Origin: Bradyrhizobium sp. SZCCT0153
GTDB taxonomy: Bacteria > Pseudomonadota > Alphaproteobacteria > Rhizobiales > Xanthobacteraceae
DNA length: 64,000 nucleotides
Reading direction: 5' to 3'
NCBI RefSeq assembly: GCF_018129995.1
Contig: NZ_JAFCKS010000002.1
Span: 744,001-808,000, forward strand
Part shown: positions 46,660-56,484 of the stretch, piece by piece
Layout of the letters: the number at the start of each line of letters is the position of its first letter
Numbering within the stretch: position 1 is the first letter of the stretch
Translations under genes and position numbers: made by a program
The notes under the pieces: generated by a model
What the model saw: the letters and a program-made list of their open reading frames with translations, nothing else
Told to the model about the DNA's origin: nothing
Database searches by the model: none

Positions 46660-48669
46660 ATGAGCACTGACGAAAATCGCTGGGAAGTCGGCACCGATAT
46701 CGGTGGCACCTTCACCGACATCATCGCGATCCGGCGCGATACCGCTGAGGCGCGGATTGCGAAAGTGCCGTCGCGCCCGCAGGCGCCGGTCCAGGCGATG
46801 CTGGAAGCGATCGAAGCGGTGGGGCTGCGCAAGAGCGAGGTCAAGCGCTTCGTCCACGGCACCACGCGCGTGACCAACGCGATCGTCGAGGGCCGGCTGC
46901 CGAAGGTGGCGCTGGTCGCGACCGAAGGATTTGCCGACGTGCTGGAGATCGCGCGCTATCGCCGCCGCGATCTCTATCGTCTCGACGTGCCGCCGAAATC
47001 GCCGCCGCTGGTGCCGCCTGAACGATGTTTTGGGCTTGTCGAGCGTCTCGATCACGAGGGCGGGGTGCTGAAGGCGCTGGATGAAACGGAAATCCGGCGT
47101 CTGGTGGCCTGGCTGAAGCAGACCGGCGTCCAGAGTGTCGCGGTCGCTCTGCTTCACGCCTATGCCAATCCCATCCACGAAAAAATCCTCGGCGAACGCC
47201 TCAAGGACGTCGTTGCCCACGTCTCGCTGTCGCACGAGGTCAATCCCGAGGCGCGCGAATACGAGCGCACGTCGGCAACCGTGTTCAATGCGGCTGCGAT
47301 GCCGATCGCTGTCGAATATCTCAGCGAGCTCGAGCAGCGCCTGCCGATCGGGCCTGGCCTGCAGGTGTTTCATTCGGCCGGCGCCATGATCCCGATCTCC
47401 GCCGTGAAGCGGCGGCCGCTGGTGATGGCGATGTCCGGCCCGGCGGCCGGCGTCTCGGCCTCCGTCAGCATCGCGCGCCAGCTCGGCACGTCGCGCATGC
47501 TGACTTTCGACATGGGCGGCACGACGACGGACGTGTGCCTGATCGTCGACGGCCAGGCCGAAATGACCGACGGCCGCATGCTCGGCGACAAGCCGTTGCG
47601 CCAGCCGATGCTCGCGGTTCATTCCATCGGGGCGGGTGGCGGCTCGATCGTGCGCAATGGTCCGGGTGGCCTGACGGTCGGGCCGGAAAGCGCCGGCTCC
47701 GAGCCGGGACCGGCCTGCTACGGCCGCGGCGGCACCGAACCTACGATCACCGACGCCAATGCCGTGCTCGGCTACCTCAATCCCGAGACGAAGCTCGGCG
47801 ACCGGATCGGGATCGATATCAAGGCTGCTGCTGACGTCATTGATCCCATTGCGCGCGCATTGGGACTGAGCCTGACCGAAACCGCGCTCGGCATCGTCAA
47901 GGTCGCGAACGCGACAATGGCCCGCGCGCTCCGCCGCGTCACCGTCGAGCGCGGAATCGACGGGCGCGACTGCATGCTGCTCGCCTTCGGCGGCGGCGGT
48001 CCGATGCACGCTGCGGGTCTTGCCGATCTCTACGGGATTGCAGAGGTCGTCGTGCCGAGCGCCTCGAGTGCGTTCTCGGCACTGGGTTGTCTCACCGCCG
48101 ACTTCAGCTTCCTCCAGCAGCAGACACTCCGCGCGGCGCTGGACGGCATCGATCTCGCCCGCGCGTCGGAGCGCATCGACACGCTGATCGAAGATGCCTC
48201 GGCGCCGCTGATCGCCAATGGCATCGCCAAGGCTGAAATCCAGATCGAGCTGGTGGCCTTGATGCGCTACGCGGCGCAGAATGACGCCATTCCGGTGTCG
48301 TTCGCCTTACCGCTGGATGTGGCCAGGCTGAAGAAGGACTTCCTGGCGCGGCATCACGAGCTCTTCGGCTATGCGACGAGCGAGAGTTGCGTCATCGAAT
48401 CTGTGCGGGTGCAAGCGCGCCGCCCGTCCACGACCGTGGTGAGCCGGCCGGCGACCGCCGTCAGGGCGGTGTCCAGCGGTCGCCGCGTTTGCTCGTTCGA
48501 AGGCTTCCACGACATCGCAACAGCCATCATCGACCGCGCCTCGTTGACCGACATCGTCGGCGGTCCGGCCATCATCGAAGACGCGTGGTCGACGGTGGTG
48601 GTGCCGCCGGGTTGGCAGGCGAGGCCGGACGTTTCAGGCAATCTGTTCCTGACCCGGAGGGCGGCATGA
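46660..48669 (+). CDS. hyuA: Hydantoinase A subunit (HyuA, N-methylhydantoinase A / 5-oxoprolinase-like)
   Basis: The 669-residue subunit has the ATP-binding signature GTDIGGTFTD near residue 12, VHGTTRVTNAIVEG near 65, FDMGGTTTDVCLI near 285 and FGGGGPMHAAGL near 445, as in HyuA and the N-terminal half of 5-oxoprolinases. With HyuB it hydrolyses a cyclic amide with ATP. ATG 46660 is preferred over a TTG two codons upstream. The stop overlaps hyuB (ATGA). Confidence 0.9.
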   Translation: MSTDENRWEVGTDIGGTFTDIIAIRRDTAEARIAKVPSRPQAPVQAMLEAIEAVGLRKSEVKRFVHGTTRVTNAIVEGRLPKVALVATEGFADVLEIARYRRRDLYRLDVPPKSPPLVPPERCFGLVERLDHEGGVLKALDETEIRRLVAWLKQTGVQSVAVALLHAYANPIHEKILGERLKDVVAHVSLSHEVNPEAREYERTSATVFNAAAMPIAVEYLSELEQRLPIGPGLQVFHSAGAMIPISAVKRRPLVMAMSGPAAGVSASVSIARQLGTSRMLTFDMGGTTTDVCLIVDGQAEMTDGRMLGDKPLRQPMLAVHSIGAGGGSIVRNGPGGLTVGPESAGSEPGPACYGRGGTEPTITDANAVLGYLNPETKLGDRIGIDIKAAADVIDPIARALGLSLTETALGIVKVANATMARALRRVTVERGIDGRDCMLLAFGGGGPMHAAGLADLYGIAEVVVPSASSAFSALGCLTADFSFLQQQTLRAALDGIDLARASERIDTLIEDASAPLIANGIAKAEIQIELVALMRYAAQNDAIPVSFALPLDVARLKKDFLARHHELFGYATSESCVIESVRVQARRPSTTVVSRPATAVRAVSSGRRVCSFEGFHDIATAIIDRASLTDIVGGPAIIEDAWSTVVVPPGWQARPDVSGNLFLTRRAA

Positions 48670-50261
48670 AGCTCGATCCTTTCGTCGTCGAGGTCATCCG
48701 CCACGGTCTTTCCGCCGCGGCCGAGGAGATGAGCCTGGTGATGACGCGGTCGGCGCGCTCGCCGCTGCTGCGCGAGGCCGGCGACCTGTCGTCGGCGATC
48801 ACGGACGGCCGCGGCGATCTGGTCGGGCAGGGCCGCGACATCCCGATCCATCTCGGCGCGATGGCCTATACGGTTCCCGAATTGCTGAAAGTGGTGCCGC
48901 GCGATAGCCTGAACGACGGTGACGCGCTGATATACAATGTCGGCGCGCTCGGCGGCAATCATCTCAACGACGTCAAGGTCGTGCGGCCCGTCTTCGTCGA
49001 CAGCGAGATCGTGGCGTTTGCGATCAGCCTTGCGCACTGGCCCGATATCGGCGGCACCTGGCCCGGCAGCTATTTCGCAAAGGCCATCGACACCTTCCAG
49101 GAAGCGATGCGGATTCCGCCGGTGCTTATCGCAACCTCGGCCGGCGTCAACACGCCGATCGTGCAGTTGCTCAAGGCTAACGTCCGCGATCCCGAATCCT
49201 GCGAGGGCGACCTTCTCGCCCAGATCGCAGCGACCAAGGCCGGCGAGAAGCGTATCGTCGAGCTTTGCCGCGAGCACGGCAAGGCGGTCTTCATGGCGAC
49301 GCAGTCGCGCCTGCACGATCTCTCCGAAATCGAGATGCGCGAGGCGTTGCGCGACCTGCCGGACGGTGTTTACGAAGGCGAGGACCATCTCGACGACGGC
49401 AGCGAGAACAATGCGCCGGCGCGGATCCACGTGAAAATCACCATCGCGGGTGACGAGGCGACCTTCGACCTCTCCGAATGCTGCGACCGCGTCTCCAATT
49501 TCTGCAATACGACGCCGTTCATGGCGCGCTCGGCGGTGGCCTATGCCGCGCGCATCATGAGCGGGCGCGATATGCACCAGAACGCCGGCGCGCTACGGCC
49601 ACTGACCATCATCACGCGCCCGGGCTCGATCCTGGAGCCGGGCTGGGCCGCGTCCGTCGCCGCCGGCAACCACGAGACCTCCATGCGCATCGTCGATGCG
49701 ATCTTTCGCGCCATGCAGCACACCATTCCAGAGCGCCTGTCGGCGGGCGGGGCGACCACGGCGGGCGTGCTGTTCTTCGCCGAACCGCGCCAAAACGGCT
49801 CGTGGAAGATGCTCTACGAGGTTCACGGCGGCGGCGAGGGCGCGCGGCACGATCGGGCCGGTATCTCGGCCACCCGGGTGCATCTGTCCAACACCTCGAA
49901 CACGCCGGTCGAAGTCATCGAGGCGAACTACGCCATCCGCCTCGAGCAGCAGGCCATTCGCCGGCATTCCGGCGGCGCCGGCGCGCATCGCGGTGGCGAC
50001 GGTGTCGTTCGCACCTATCGTATCCTTGCCCCCTCGATGCATCTGACCACCTGCATCGAGCGCATGGTGATTCCTCCGTTCGGCATGCAGGGCGGCGAAC
50101 CCGGCAAGGCCTGTCGGATCTCGTTGATCAGGCAGGGCGGAAACGTTCCGATCGACGGCAAGTCGAACCTGGTGTTGCAGCAGGGTGATCTCGTCACGGT
50201 CGAGACTTGCGGCGGCGGTGGTTACGGCGCCGTGGCCGCGGAAATGAAGGGATTGCGATGA
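48666..50261 (+). CDS. hyuB: Hydantoinase B subunit (HyuB)
   Basis: The 531-residue partner of HyuA has the characteristic N terminus DPFVVEVIRHGLSAAAEEM, the HLGAMAYTVPELL block, the NVGALGGNHLNDVKVVRPVF segment (in part) and a glycine-rich C-terminal ETCGGGGYGAV. The acyl-cleaving subunit of the family acts on phosphorylated cyclic amides prepared by HyuA. It is coupled to hyuA and to the aminotransferase gene (ATGA at 50258-50261). Confidence 0.91.
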   Translation: MKLDPFVVEVIRHGLSAAAEEMSLVMTRSARSPLLREAGDLSSAITDGRGDLVGQGRDIPIHLGAMAYTVPELLKVVPRDSLNDGDALIYNVGALGGNHLNDVKVVRPVFVDSEIVAFAISLAHWPDIGGTWPGSYFAKAIDTFQEAMRIPPVLIATSAGVNTPIVQLLKANVRDPESCEGDLLAQIAATKAGEKRIVELCREHGKAVFMATQSRLHDLSEIEMREALRDLPDGVYEGEDHLDDGSENNAPARIHVKITIAGDEATFDLSECCDRVSNFCNTTPFMARSAVAYAARIMSGRDMHQNAGALRPLTIITRPGSILEPGWAASVAAGNHETSMRIVDAIFRAMQHTIPERLSAGGATTAGVLFFAEPRQNGSWKMLYEVHGGGEGARHDRAGISATRVHLSNTSNTPVEVIEANYAIRLEQQAIRRHSGGAGAHRGGDGVVRTYRILAPSMHLTTCIERMVIPPFGMQGGEPGKACRISLIRQGGNVPIDGKSNLVLQQGDLVTVETCGGGGYGAVAAEMKGLR

Positions 50262-51553
50262 GCAGATTGCTGCGAACCGGGCTGAATGCGGGCGACAGCG
50301 CACCCATGGCTGTGATCGGCGGCGAGGGCGTGTACTTTCATCTCGCTGACGGCCGCAAGCTCATTGACGGCAGCAACACCGGCGGCGGCCTCGGCCATCG
50401 CCATCCCGCGATGGTGGAGGCGATCCGCCGCGCGGCGGATACGCCGGTCGTCAACGAAGGCTGGACCTGGGTCGGCCGCGAGCAGGCCGCCGACGACCTG
50501 ATGGCCACTGCCTTCAACGGCGAACAGGATTGGGTCGGCGCGGTGCGCTTCTGCATCAGCGGCAGCGAGGCCAACGACATGGCGCTGTCGCTCTGCCAGG
50601 CTCTCACACAGCGCTCGGCGCTGGCGACACGCGAGCGCGCCTATCACGGTATCACCGGCCTGTCTCGCAGCATGACGGTGCAGCCGCAATGGCATGGCGG
50701 GCTCGCGGTGCACTCAGGCGGCTCGAAGCTGCCGGCGCCGATGGCGCCCGTGCGGGTTCTCCCGGCGCCGGATGGCGCGATCTATGGTGGGCCGGCCAAC
50801 AACGCCCCGCCCAGCGAATATCTGGCAGACGCCACGCGCGTGCTCTCGGACACCGCAGCAACGATCATCGACTACACGCAGGGCGGCATCTATTACGATG
50901 GCGCCTATCAGGATGAAGTGGCCCGCTGTGCGCGCCAGGCTGGCTCGTACTGGATCGCCGACGAAGTGGTGACCGGCGCCGGCCGTGCCGGCCGCTGGTT
51001 CGCGTTCCAGGGAGCCCAAAGCCGTCCCGACATCGTGACACTCGGAAAATCGCTTGGCGGTGGTGCAGCTGCCGTCGCTGCGGTCGTGGTGTCGAAGGCG
51101 ATCGTCCAGCGGCTCGAGGGCTCCAGCTGGCAGAATTACGGCACACTGCGCGGCCATCCGATCAGCATGGCTGCTGTCAGCGCCTATCTGAAGGTCGTCT
51201 CTGACGAAAACATTCTGGAGCACGTGCAGACGCTCGAAAGGCTTTTTACCCGCCGCCTGCTTGCGATCGCGGAAAAGCATCCGAGCGTGCGGCGTGTGGC
51301 GGGGCAGGGGCTGCACTGGACGGTGGAACTGCACGGCCCGGATTGGCGCTCCTGGCGTGCCGACACGAGCGAGGTGCCGATCGCCTCGCGCGTCGCGGAG
51401 CGCGCCCTGGAGGCCGGCGCGGTGATCGGAACCAGCGGCGAGCAGACTTCGCTGTTCCTGGCGCCGCCGCTTGTCATCTCCGCGCGCGAGGCCGAACTGC
51501 TGCTCGACGCGCTCGACCACGGCCTCGATATTGCCGACAAGGAGCACGGGTGA
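50258..51553 (+). CDS. Class III aminotransferase or aminomutase (PLP-dependent)
   Basis: The 431-residue fold-type I enzyme has SGSEAND (phosphate loop, about 101-107), Asp235 in WIADEVVTGAGR (pyridine N1 ligand) and Lys264 in VTLGKSLGGG (Schiff base). The closest relatives are omega-amino-acid aminotransferases and glutamate-1-semialdehyde-like aminomutases; the substrate cannot be assigned. The coupling to hyuB suggests it processes the amino acid released from the ring. A 147-base gap follows, containing a short hairpin. Confidence 0.87.
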   Translation: MSRLLRTGLNAGDSAPMAVIGGEGVYFHLADGRKLIDGSNTGGGLGHRHPAMVEAIRRAADTPVVNEGWTWVGREQAADDLMATAFNGEQDWVGAVRFCISGSEANDMALSLCQALTQRSALATRERAYHGITGLSRSMTVQPQWHGGLAVHSGGSKLPAPMAPVRVLPAPDGAIYGGPANNAPPSEYLADATRVLSDTAATIIDYTQGGIYYDGAYQDEVARCARQAGSYWIADEVVTGAGRAGRWFAFQGAQSRPDIVTLGKSLGGGAAAVAAVVVSKAIVQRLEGSSWQNYGTLRGHPISMAAVSAYLKVVSDENILEHVQTLERLFTRRLLAIAEKHPSVRRVAGQGLHWTVELHGPDWRSWRADTSEVPIASRVAERALEAGAVIGTSGEQTSLFLAPPLVISAREAELLLDALDHGLDIADKEHG

Positions 51554-51580
51554 GCGCGGATCACGCGAGGCACGCACTGC

Positions 51581-51596
51581 CGCCCCGAAGGGGGCG
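51581..51596 (+). terminator. Short GC hairpin after the aminotransferase gene
   Basis: CGCCCC-GAAG-GGGGCG is a perfect six-base stem with a GAAG tetraloop, 27 bases beyond the aminotransferase stop. There is no T-tract, so it is a weak candidate for a terminator or a processing/stability hairpin. The rest of the gap to 51700 shows nothing else. Confidence 0.35.
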
Positions 51597-51700
51597 ACTG
51601 GCAATGCCCGGCGGGGCTGCGCTAAGCTGCCGGCGCCGGACAATCACTGAAGCCGTGGCTTCCCCCAAGAAATCACCAAGAGATCACCAGGAATTCGCTG

Positions 51701-52633
51701 ATGCGCATCGTTAATGTTGCCGCCGCCCAGATGGGCCCGATCCAGAAGGCCGACAGCCGCGAGGCCGTGGTCAAGCGCATGATTGCGTTGATGGACGAAG
51801 CCAAGGCGAAGGGCGCCGACCTGATCGTCTATCCGGAGCTTGCGCTCACGACTTTCTTCCCGCGCTGGTATGCGGAGGACCGGGCTGAATTCGACATCTG
51901 GTTCGAGCGCGAGATGCCGAGCGCTGCGACGAAGCCGTTGTTCGAACGAGCCGCGCGCCACCAGATGGCGATGAATTTCGGCTATGCGGAGCTGACGCCG
52001 GACGGCCATCATTTCAACACCGCGATCCTGACCGACAAGTCGGGCAATATCGTCGGCAAATATCGCAAGGTCCATCTGCCGGGTCATGTGGAGTACGACA
52101 CCAAGCGCTCGCACCAGCATCTGGAGAAGCGTTATTTCGAGCCGGGCGACCTCGGCTTCAAAGTCTGGCGCGAACTCGGCGGCATCATCGGCATGGCCAT
52201 CTGCAACGACCGGCGCTGGCCCGAGACCTACCGTGTGATGGGCCTGCAGGGCGTCGAGATGGTGCTGATCGGTTACAACACGCCGTCCGTCAACGCGGAG
52301 AAGAGCGAAGAGGGCGTCGAGAAGCGCCTGTTTCACAACCGCCTGTCGGTACAGGCCGGTGCTTACCAGAACGCGACCTGGGTCGTCGCGGTGGGTAAGG
52401 CCGGTGTCGAGGATGGGCACCCGCTGTTCGGCGGCAGTCTGATTGTCGATCCCAACGGCGAGATCGTCGCGGAGGCCAAGACCGAGGACGACGAGGTTCT
52501 GGTTCACGCTTGCGACCTCGACGCCACCGCCTTCGGCAAGACCACGATCTTCGATTTCGCCCGGCATCGCCGCATCGAGCATTACGGCCTGATCACCAGC
52601 CAGACCGGCGCAGTGCCGCCGCCGGAGAAGTGA
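51701..52633 (+). CDS. N-carbamoyl-D-amino-acid hydrolase (D-carbamoylase, nitrilase superfamily)
   Basis: The 310-residue enzyme removes the carbamoyl group of N-carbamoyl-D-amino acids as ammonia and CO2. The Glu-Lys-Cys triad is intact: Glu46 (VYPELALTTFFPRWY), Lys123 (KYRKVHLPGH) and Cys168 (AICNDRRWPETYRVMG). The RRWPETYR segment is specific to D-carbamoylases rather than beta-ureidopropionases. It acts directly after a hydantoinase. The stop lies 5 bases before the start of the flavin reductase gene. Confidence 0.92.
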   Translation: MRIVNVAAAQMGPIQKADSREAVVKRMIALMDEAKAKGADLIVYPELALTTFFPRWYAEDRAEFDIWFEREMPSAATKPLFERAARHQMAMNFGYAELTPDGHHFNTAILTDKSGNIVGKYRKVHLPGHVEYDTKRSHQHLEKRYFEPGDLGFKVWRELGGIIGMAICNDRRWPETYRVMGLQGVEMVLIGYNTPSVNAEKSEEGVEKRLFHNRLSVQAGAYQNATWVVAVGKAGVEDGHPLFGGSLIVDPNGEIVAEAKTEDDEVLVHACDLDATAFGKTTIFDFARHRRIEHYGLITSQTGAVPPPEK

Positions 52634-52638
52634 CACTG

Positions 52639-53307
52639 ATGGCTGGCCATACCGCACCGGGCATATCCTTGCACGAGCTCGATCCGCGCGACCGCTACAA
52701 GCTGCTTTGCGGCGTGGTGGTGCCGCGGCCGATCGCGCTGGTGACGACGCTGGACGAGAACGGGGCGGTCAACGCCGCGCCGTTCAGCTTCTTCAATGTC
52801 TTCTCGGAGAGCCCGGCGCTGATCGTGCTCGGGCTCCAGCACAAGCCGGATCACAGCCCGAAGGACACGACCCGCAACATCCATCGCGACGGCGAGTTCG
52901 TGGTGCACATGGTGGACGAGGCGCTGTCAGCGTCGATGAACGACTGCGCGATCGATTTTCCCTCCGGCGACAGCGAGGTCGTAGCGACGGGGCTGGCCAC
53001 GCTTCCCTCCGTCGACGTGAAAGTGCCGCGTCTGGCCGCAGCACCGTTCGCGCTGGAATGCCGGCGGCATGTCGTGCTGAATTTTTCGCCCGACCGCGAG
53101 CTGCTGGTCGGCGAGGTGCTCAGGGTTCACGCCCGCGAGGGCCTCGTCGATGAAGCCAACATGTATGTCGATCTAGACGCCTACCGGCCGATCGGCCGCA
53201 TGTTCGGCAATCTCTACACGACGCAGCGGGACACGTTTGCGCTTGTCCGCGAGAGCCATGCGCAATGGCTCGCGCGGCAGGACGCCAAAGAGCTGAAGGA
53301 CGCCTAG
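52639..53307 (+). CDS. Flavin reductase family (FMN-binding split-barrel) protein
   Basis: The 222-residue protein has the flavin reductase-like split-barrel motifs VVPRPIALVTTLDENG, NAAPFSFFNVFSESPALIV and DTTRNIHRDGEFVVH. It probably binds FMN; its partner is unknown, and no flavin-dependent monooxygenase of the two-component type is adjacent. An in-frame GTG at 52630 overlaps the D-carbamoylase stop and could be the start. Its TAG shares the palindromic CTAG with the convergent racemase gene. Confidence 0.85.
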   Translation: MAGHTAPGISLHELDPRDRYKLLCGVVVPRPIALVTTLDENGAVNAAPFSFFNVFSESPALIVLGLQHKPDHSPKDTTRNIHRDGEFVVHMVDEALSASMNDCAIDFPSGDSEVVATGLATLPSVDVKVPRLAAAPFALECRRHVVLNFSPDRELLVGEVLRVHAREGLVDEANMYVDLDAYRPIGRMFGNLYTTQRDTFALVRESHAQWLARQDAKELKDA

Positions 53308-53966
53308 TGAGCCGAGAACTGCACCGTACCCAGCGCCATGGTAACGGCCGCCTGTGTCGGGTCGATCACGGGAATGCCAAGGGCGTCTTCCAGCGGCCGG
53401 CGATGGCGTGCCATGCCGGCGCAGCCCATCACGATGGCGCGGGCGCCGTCCTCGTCGCGCAGCGCACGGCCGATGTCGATCATCCTGGCGAGTGTACCTT
53501 CGCCCGAGGCGCTTTCCGCAACGCTCATGTTGAGCGGCCGTTCGCCGGCGAGGCGGTCGGTCAGCCCCATCTGCCTGAGGTAGCGCATGTGACGCGGGAT
53601 CGAGCGCTGCGCAATCGCGATGACGCCAAATGTCTCGGCGCGGGCGAGCGCCGTCAGCACGCCGCACTCGGCGATCCCGAACACGGGCCTATCGGTGCCT
53701 TCGCGGCAGACCTGCAGCCCGGGATCGCTGTAGCAGGCGATGACGAAGGCGGCCGAGCTGTTGTCGCCTTCGACCAGCCGGCGCAGCGGCATCGCGACGC
53801 CGTCGACATCCGCCTGGCTTTCAATGCCGAACGGACCCTCGGCCAGCGTCTGGCAGACCAGTTCCGGACCGCCCTCAAAACCGAGCGGCTTCAGCGCGTC
53901 CTCCAGCCCTTGGGTCACGGCAGGGTTGGAGTTCGGATTGATGACGAGAATGCGCGGCCGGGGCAT
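53304..53966 (-). CDS. Asp/Glu/hydantoin racemase with both catalytic cysteines
   Basis: The 220-residue protein has the hydantoin racemase layout: LVINPNSNPAVTQ, Cys78 in FVIACYSDPGLQV and Cys182 in VMGCAGMARH, the two acid/base cysteines. It should racemise 5-substituted hydantoins or a related ureide, so that the D-specific hydantoinase and D-carbamoylase can use both enantiomers. CAGGAAG precedes ATG 53966. It is divergent from the second hydantoinase gene, with 56 bases between starts. Confidence 0.88.
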   Translation of the reverse strand: MPRPRILVINPNSNPAVTQGLEDALKPLGFEGGPELVCQTLAEGPFGIESQADVDGVAMPLRRLVEGDNSSAAFVIACYSDPGLQVCREGTDRPVFGIAECGVLTALARAETFGVIAIAQRSIPRHMRYLRQMGLTDRLAGERPLNMSVAESASGEGTLARMIDIGRALRDEDGARAIVMGCAGMARHRRPLEDALGIPVIDPTQAAVTMALGTVQFSAH

Positions 53967-54022
53967 GACGGTCTTCCTGCAAAATTTCGATTACTTGCCT
54001 CGAGCCTATCATGGAGTGCCTC

Positions 54023-55492
54023 ATGACTAAACCCGCTTACGACCTGATCATTCGCGGTGGGCGCGTCGCGACGACGACCGACGTGTTCGAAGCCGACGTC
54101 GCCATCTCCGGCGAGACCATCGCGGCGATCGGCCGCGGGCTTCCAGAAGCCAAGCGTGAGATCGACGCCCGGGGCAAGCTGGTGCTGCCCGGCGGCGTCG
54201 ACAGCCACGCCCATATCGAGCAATTGTCCGCGGCCGGCATCATGAATGCCGACACATTCGAGAGCGCGACCGTCTCTGCCGCTTTCGGCGGCACGACCAC
54301 GGTGATCCCCTTCGCGGCCCAGCATGTCGGCATGAAGCTGCCGCAAGTGGTCGAGGATTATCACGCGCTGGCCAAGAAGGGCGCGGTGATCGACTACGCC
54401 TTCCACATGATCATTGCTGATGCGACCAGGGAGACGGTCGAGGAGCACATTCCGGCGCTAGTGAAGCAGGGTCATGCGTCGATCAAGATTTTCATGACTT
54501 ACGACCGGCTCAAGGTCGATGACGAGCCGCTGCTCGACATCCTGCTTGCCGCGCGGCAGTCCGGCGCGATGTTGTGCGCCCATGCCGAGAACCACGGCAT
54601 CATCGCCTGGATGGTGAAACGCCTGCTCGCGCGCGGCTACACGATGCCGAAGTACCATGCCGTCAGCCACGCCCGCGTGTCGGAGGCGGAAGCCTTCACC
54701 CGGCTGATCGGCATGGCAGCGCTGATCGACCAGCCCATCATGATCTTCCACGTCTCGACCGCCGAAGGCGCCAAGGTGATCCGCGACTCGCGCGGGCAGG
54801 GATTGAAGGTCTTCGCCGAGACCTGTCCGCAATATCTGTTCCTCACCGCAAACGATCTCGACAAGCCCGGCGCGGAGGGCGCCAAGTGGATGTGCAGCCC
54901 GCCGCCGCGGACACATTCCGACCAGGAGGCGCTGTGGCAGGCGCTGTCGCTCGGCGATCTCCAGACCATCTCGTCGGATCACGCGCCGTATCGTTTCGAC
55001 GAGACCGGCAAGCTGCGCGCCGGGCCAAACCCGAACTTCAAGCAGGTCGCCAACGGCCTGCCGGGACTGGAGTTGCGGCTGCCGCTGCTGTTCGATGCCA
55101 TGGTGTCGAAGGGACGGCTCGGCCTCGAAAAGTTCGTCGAGCTGACGTCGACGGCGCCGGCCAAGATCTACAATCTGCATCCGCGCAAGGGTTCGATCGC
55201 GGTGGGCGCCGATGCCGATATCGCGATCTGGGATCCCAACCGCGAGGTCGTGATCGCCGACGAGATGATGCACGATCTCGCCGGCTACACGCCGTTCGCA
55301 GGCCGCAAGCTGAAGGGCTGGCCGGTGTCGGTACTCTCGCGCGGCCGGGTGATCATCGACGGCAACAAGTGCCTCGCGGATGCCGGCAGCGGCAAGTTCC
55401 TCGCGCGCAGCGGCGGCGAGGCGGCCATGCCGACCGGACGGCTCGTCGCCGATATGGATCCCGAGCGGAATTTTGGAGCGAAACTGCTGTGA
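54023..55492 (+). CDS. Dihydropyrimidinase / D-hydantoinase (copy 2)
   Basis: The 489-residue cyclic amidohydrolase has all metal ligands: His62 and His64 (SHAHI), Lys155 (SIKIFMTYD), His187 (CAHAEN), His243 (IFHVST) and Asp319 (ISSDHAPY). It is divergent in sequence from copy 1, so the pair probably differ in substrate. ATG 54023 has GGAG seven bases upstream; an ATG at 54011 is less likely. It starts the second catabolic module (epimerase, SDR, flavoprotein, importer). Confidence 0.91.
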   Translation: MTKPAYDLIIRGGRVATTTDVFEADVAISGETIAAIGRGLPEAKREIDARGKLVLPGGVDSHAHIEQLSAAGIMNADTFESATVSAAFGGTTTVIPFAAQHVGMKLPQVVEDYHALAKKGAVIDYAFHMIIADATRETVEEHIPALVKQGHASIKIFMTYDRLKVDDEPLLDILLAARQSGAMLCAHAENHGIIAWMVKRLLARGYTMPKYHAVSHARVSEAEAFTRLIGMAALIDQPIMIFHVSTAEGAKVIRDSRGQGLKVFAETCPQYLFLTANDLDKPGAEGAKWMCSPPPRTHSDQEALWQALSLGDLQTISSDHAPYRFDETGKLRAGPNPNFKQVANGLPGLELRLPLLFDAMVSKGRLGLEKFVELTSTAPAKIYNLHPRKGSIAVGADADIAIWDPNREVVIADEMMHDLAGYTPFAGRKLKGWPVSVLSRGRVIIDGNKCLADAGSGKFLARSGGEAAMPTGRLVADMDPERNFGAKLL

Positions 55493-55508
55493 CTGTGGAT
55501 CGCGCGCG

Positions 55509-56483
55509 ATGAAGATCGTCATCTTCGGCGGCACCGGGTTTGTCGGCCTCAATGTTGCGGAGGCGCTGCTCGCGCGCGGCCACGACGTGACGCTGCATGA
55601 CCGCGCGGAGTTGCCGCCATCCGCGCGGCGATCTCTTGCCGACTACGGTGCGCGGCTTAAAGCCGTGCAAGGTGATATCACCGATGCGGCAACCATCGAT
55701 GCTCTCATCGCCGAAGGCGTCGATGCGATCGTGCTCGGCGCGGCGATCACCGCCGGCGATGACCTGGAGAGAGCGTCGACCGCCCGCGTTCTCGAAATCA
55801 ATGTGATGGCGCAGATCCCCATCCTGCTCTCCGCGATCCGCCATGACGTGCGCCGCGTCGTCAATCTGTCGTCGGCATCGGCCTACGGCGCTGCGGGTGC
55901 ACGGGTCGATGTTCTGGACGAGGAAACGCCCTGCGATCCTGTCTCGTTCTACGCCATCAGCAAGTTCACCTCGGAGCGATCCGTCGCGCGCCATGCCGAA
56001 CTCTTTGGCGGCGATTTCCTGAGCGTGCGCTTAAGCGCCTTGTTCGGTCCGTGGGAGCGACCGAGCTCCGTACGGGACACGCCAAGCCTCCAGTTCCAGA
56101 TTCTGGTCGCGTTCGCGCGTGGCGGGCCGGCGGTGATGCCTGAACCGGGCATGAGAGACTGGATCTACGCTCCGGATGCCGCGGAAGCCGTGGCGATGCT
56201 GATCGAAGCCGAACGGCCGCGCCATCGGCTCTATAACATCTCCAGTGGCGAACTATGGCCGGCCCTGCAATGGGGCGAGGCCTTTGCAGCGCTCCATCCC
56301 GGCCTGGAGTGCCGGCTCGCGGCGCCCGGAGAGAAGACGGTCATCAAGCTGCATGGACCATATCGCGCGCCGCTGTCGGTGAAGCGGATGGCGGATGAGT
56401 TCGGCTGGCGCTCGCGGTCCGTCTGCGCCGAGTCCGCGGCGGCGATGAGCGCCTGGCTGAAGCAGCATAAGGAGTGGATCTGA
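55509..56483 (+). CDS. NAD-dependent epimerase/dehydratase family protein
   Basis: The 324-residue extended short-chain dehydrogenase has the NAD-binding IFGGTGFVGLNVAEAL and the catalytic Tyr148/Lys152 in SFYAISKFTSE, with SSASAYG upstream (Ser122-124 region). Nucleotide-sugar epimerases share this fold, but the location behind a hydantoinase makes a sugar substrate uncertain. It starts 17 bases after the hydantoinase stop and is one base from the SDR gene. Confidence 0.87.
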   Translation: MKIVIFGGTGFVGLNVAEALLARGHDVTLHDRAELPPSARRSLADYGARLKAVQGDITDAATIDALIAEGVDAIVLGAAITAGDDLERASTARVLEINVMAQIPILLSAIRHDVRRVVNLSSASAYGAAGARVDVLDEETPCDPVSFYAISKFTSERSVARHAELFGGDFLSVRLSALFGPWERPSSVRDTPSLQFQILVAFARGGPAVMPEPGMRDWIYAPDAAEAVAMLIEAERPRHRLYNISSGELWPALQWGEAFAALHPGLECRLAAPGEKTVIKLHGPYRAPLSVKRMADEFGWRSRSVCAESAAAMSAWLKQHKEWI

Positions 56484-56484
56484 C

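Noticed and set aside
51554..51700. A sigma-54 promoter before the D-carbamoylase gene (AGGCACG near 51568)
   Set aside because: The -12 TTGC element is missing at the required spacing.
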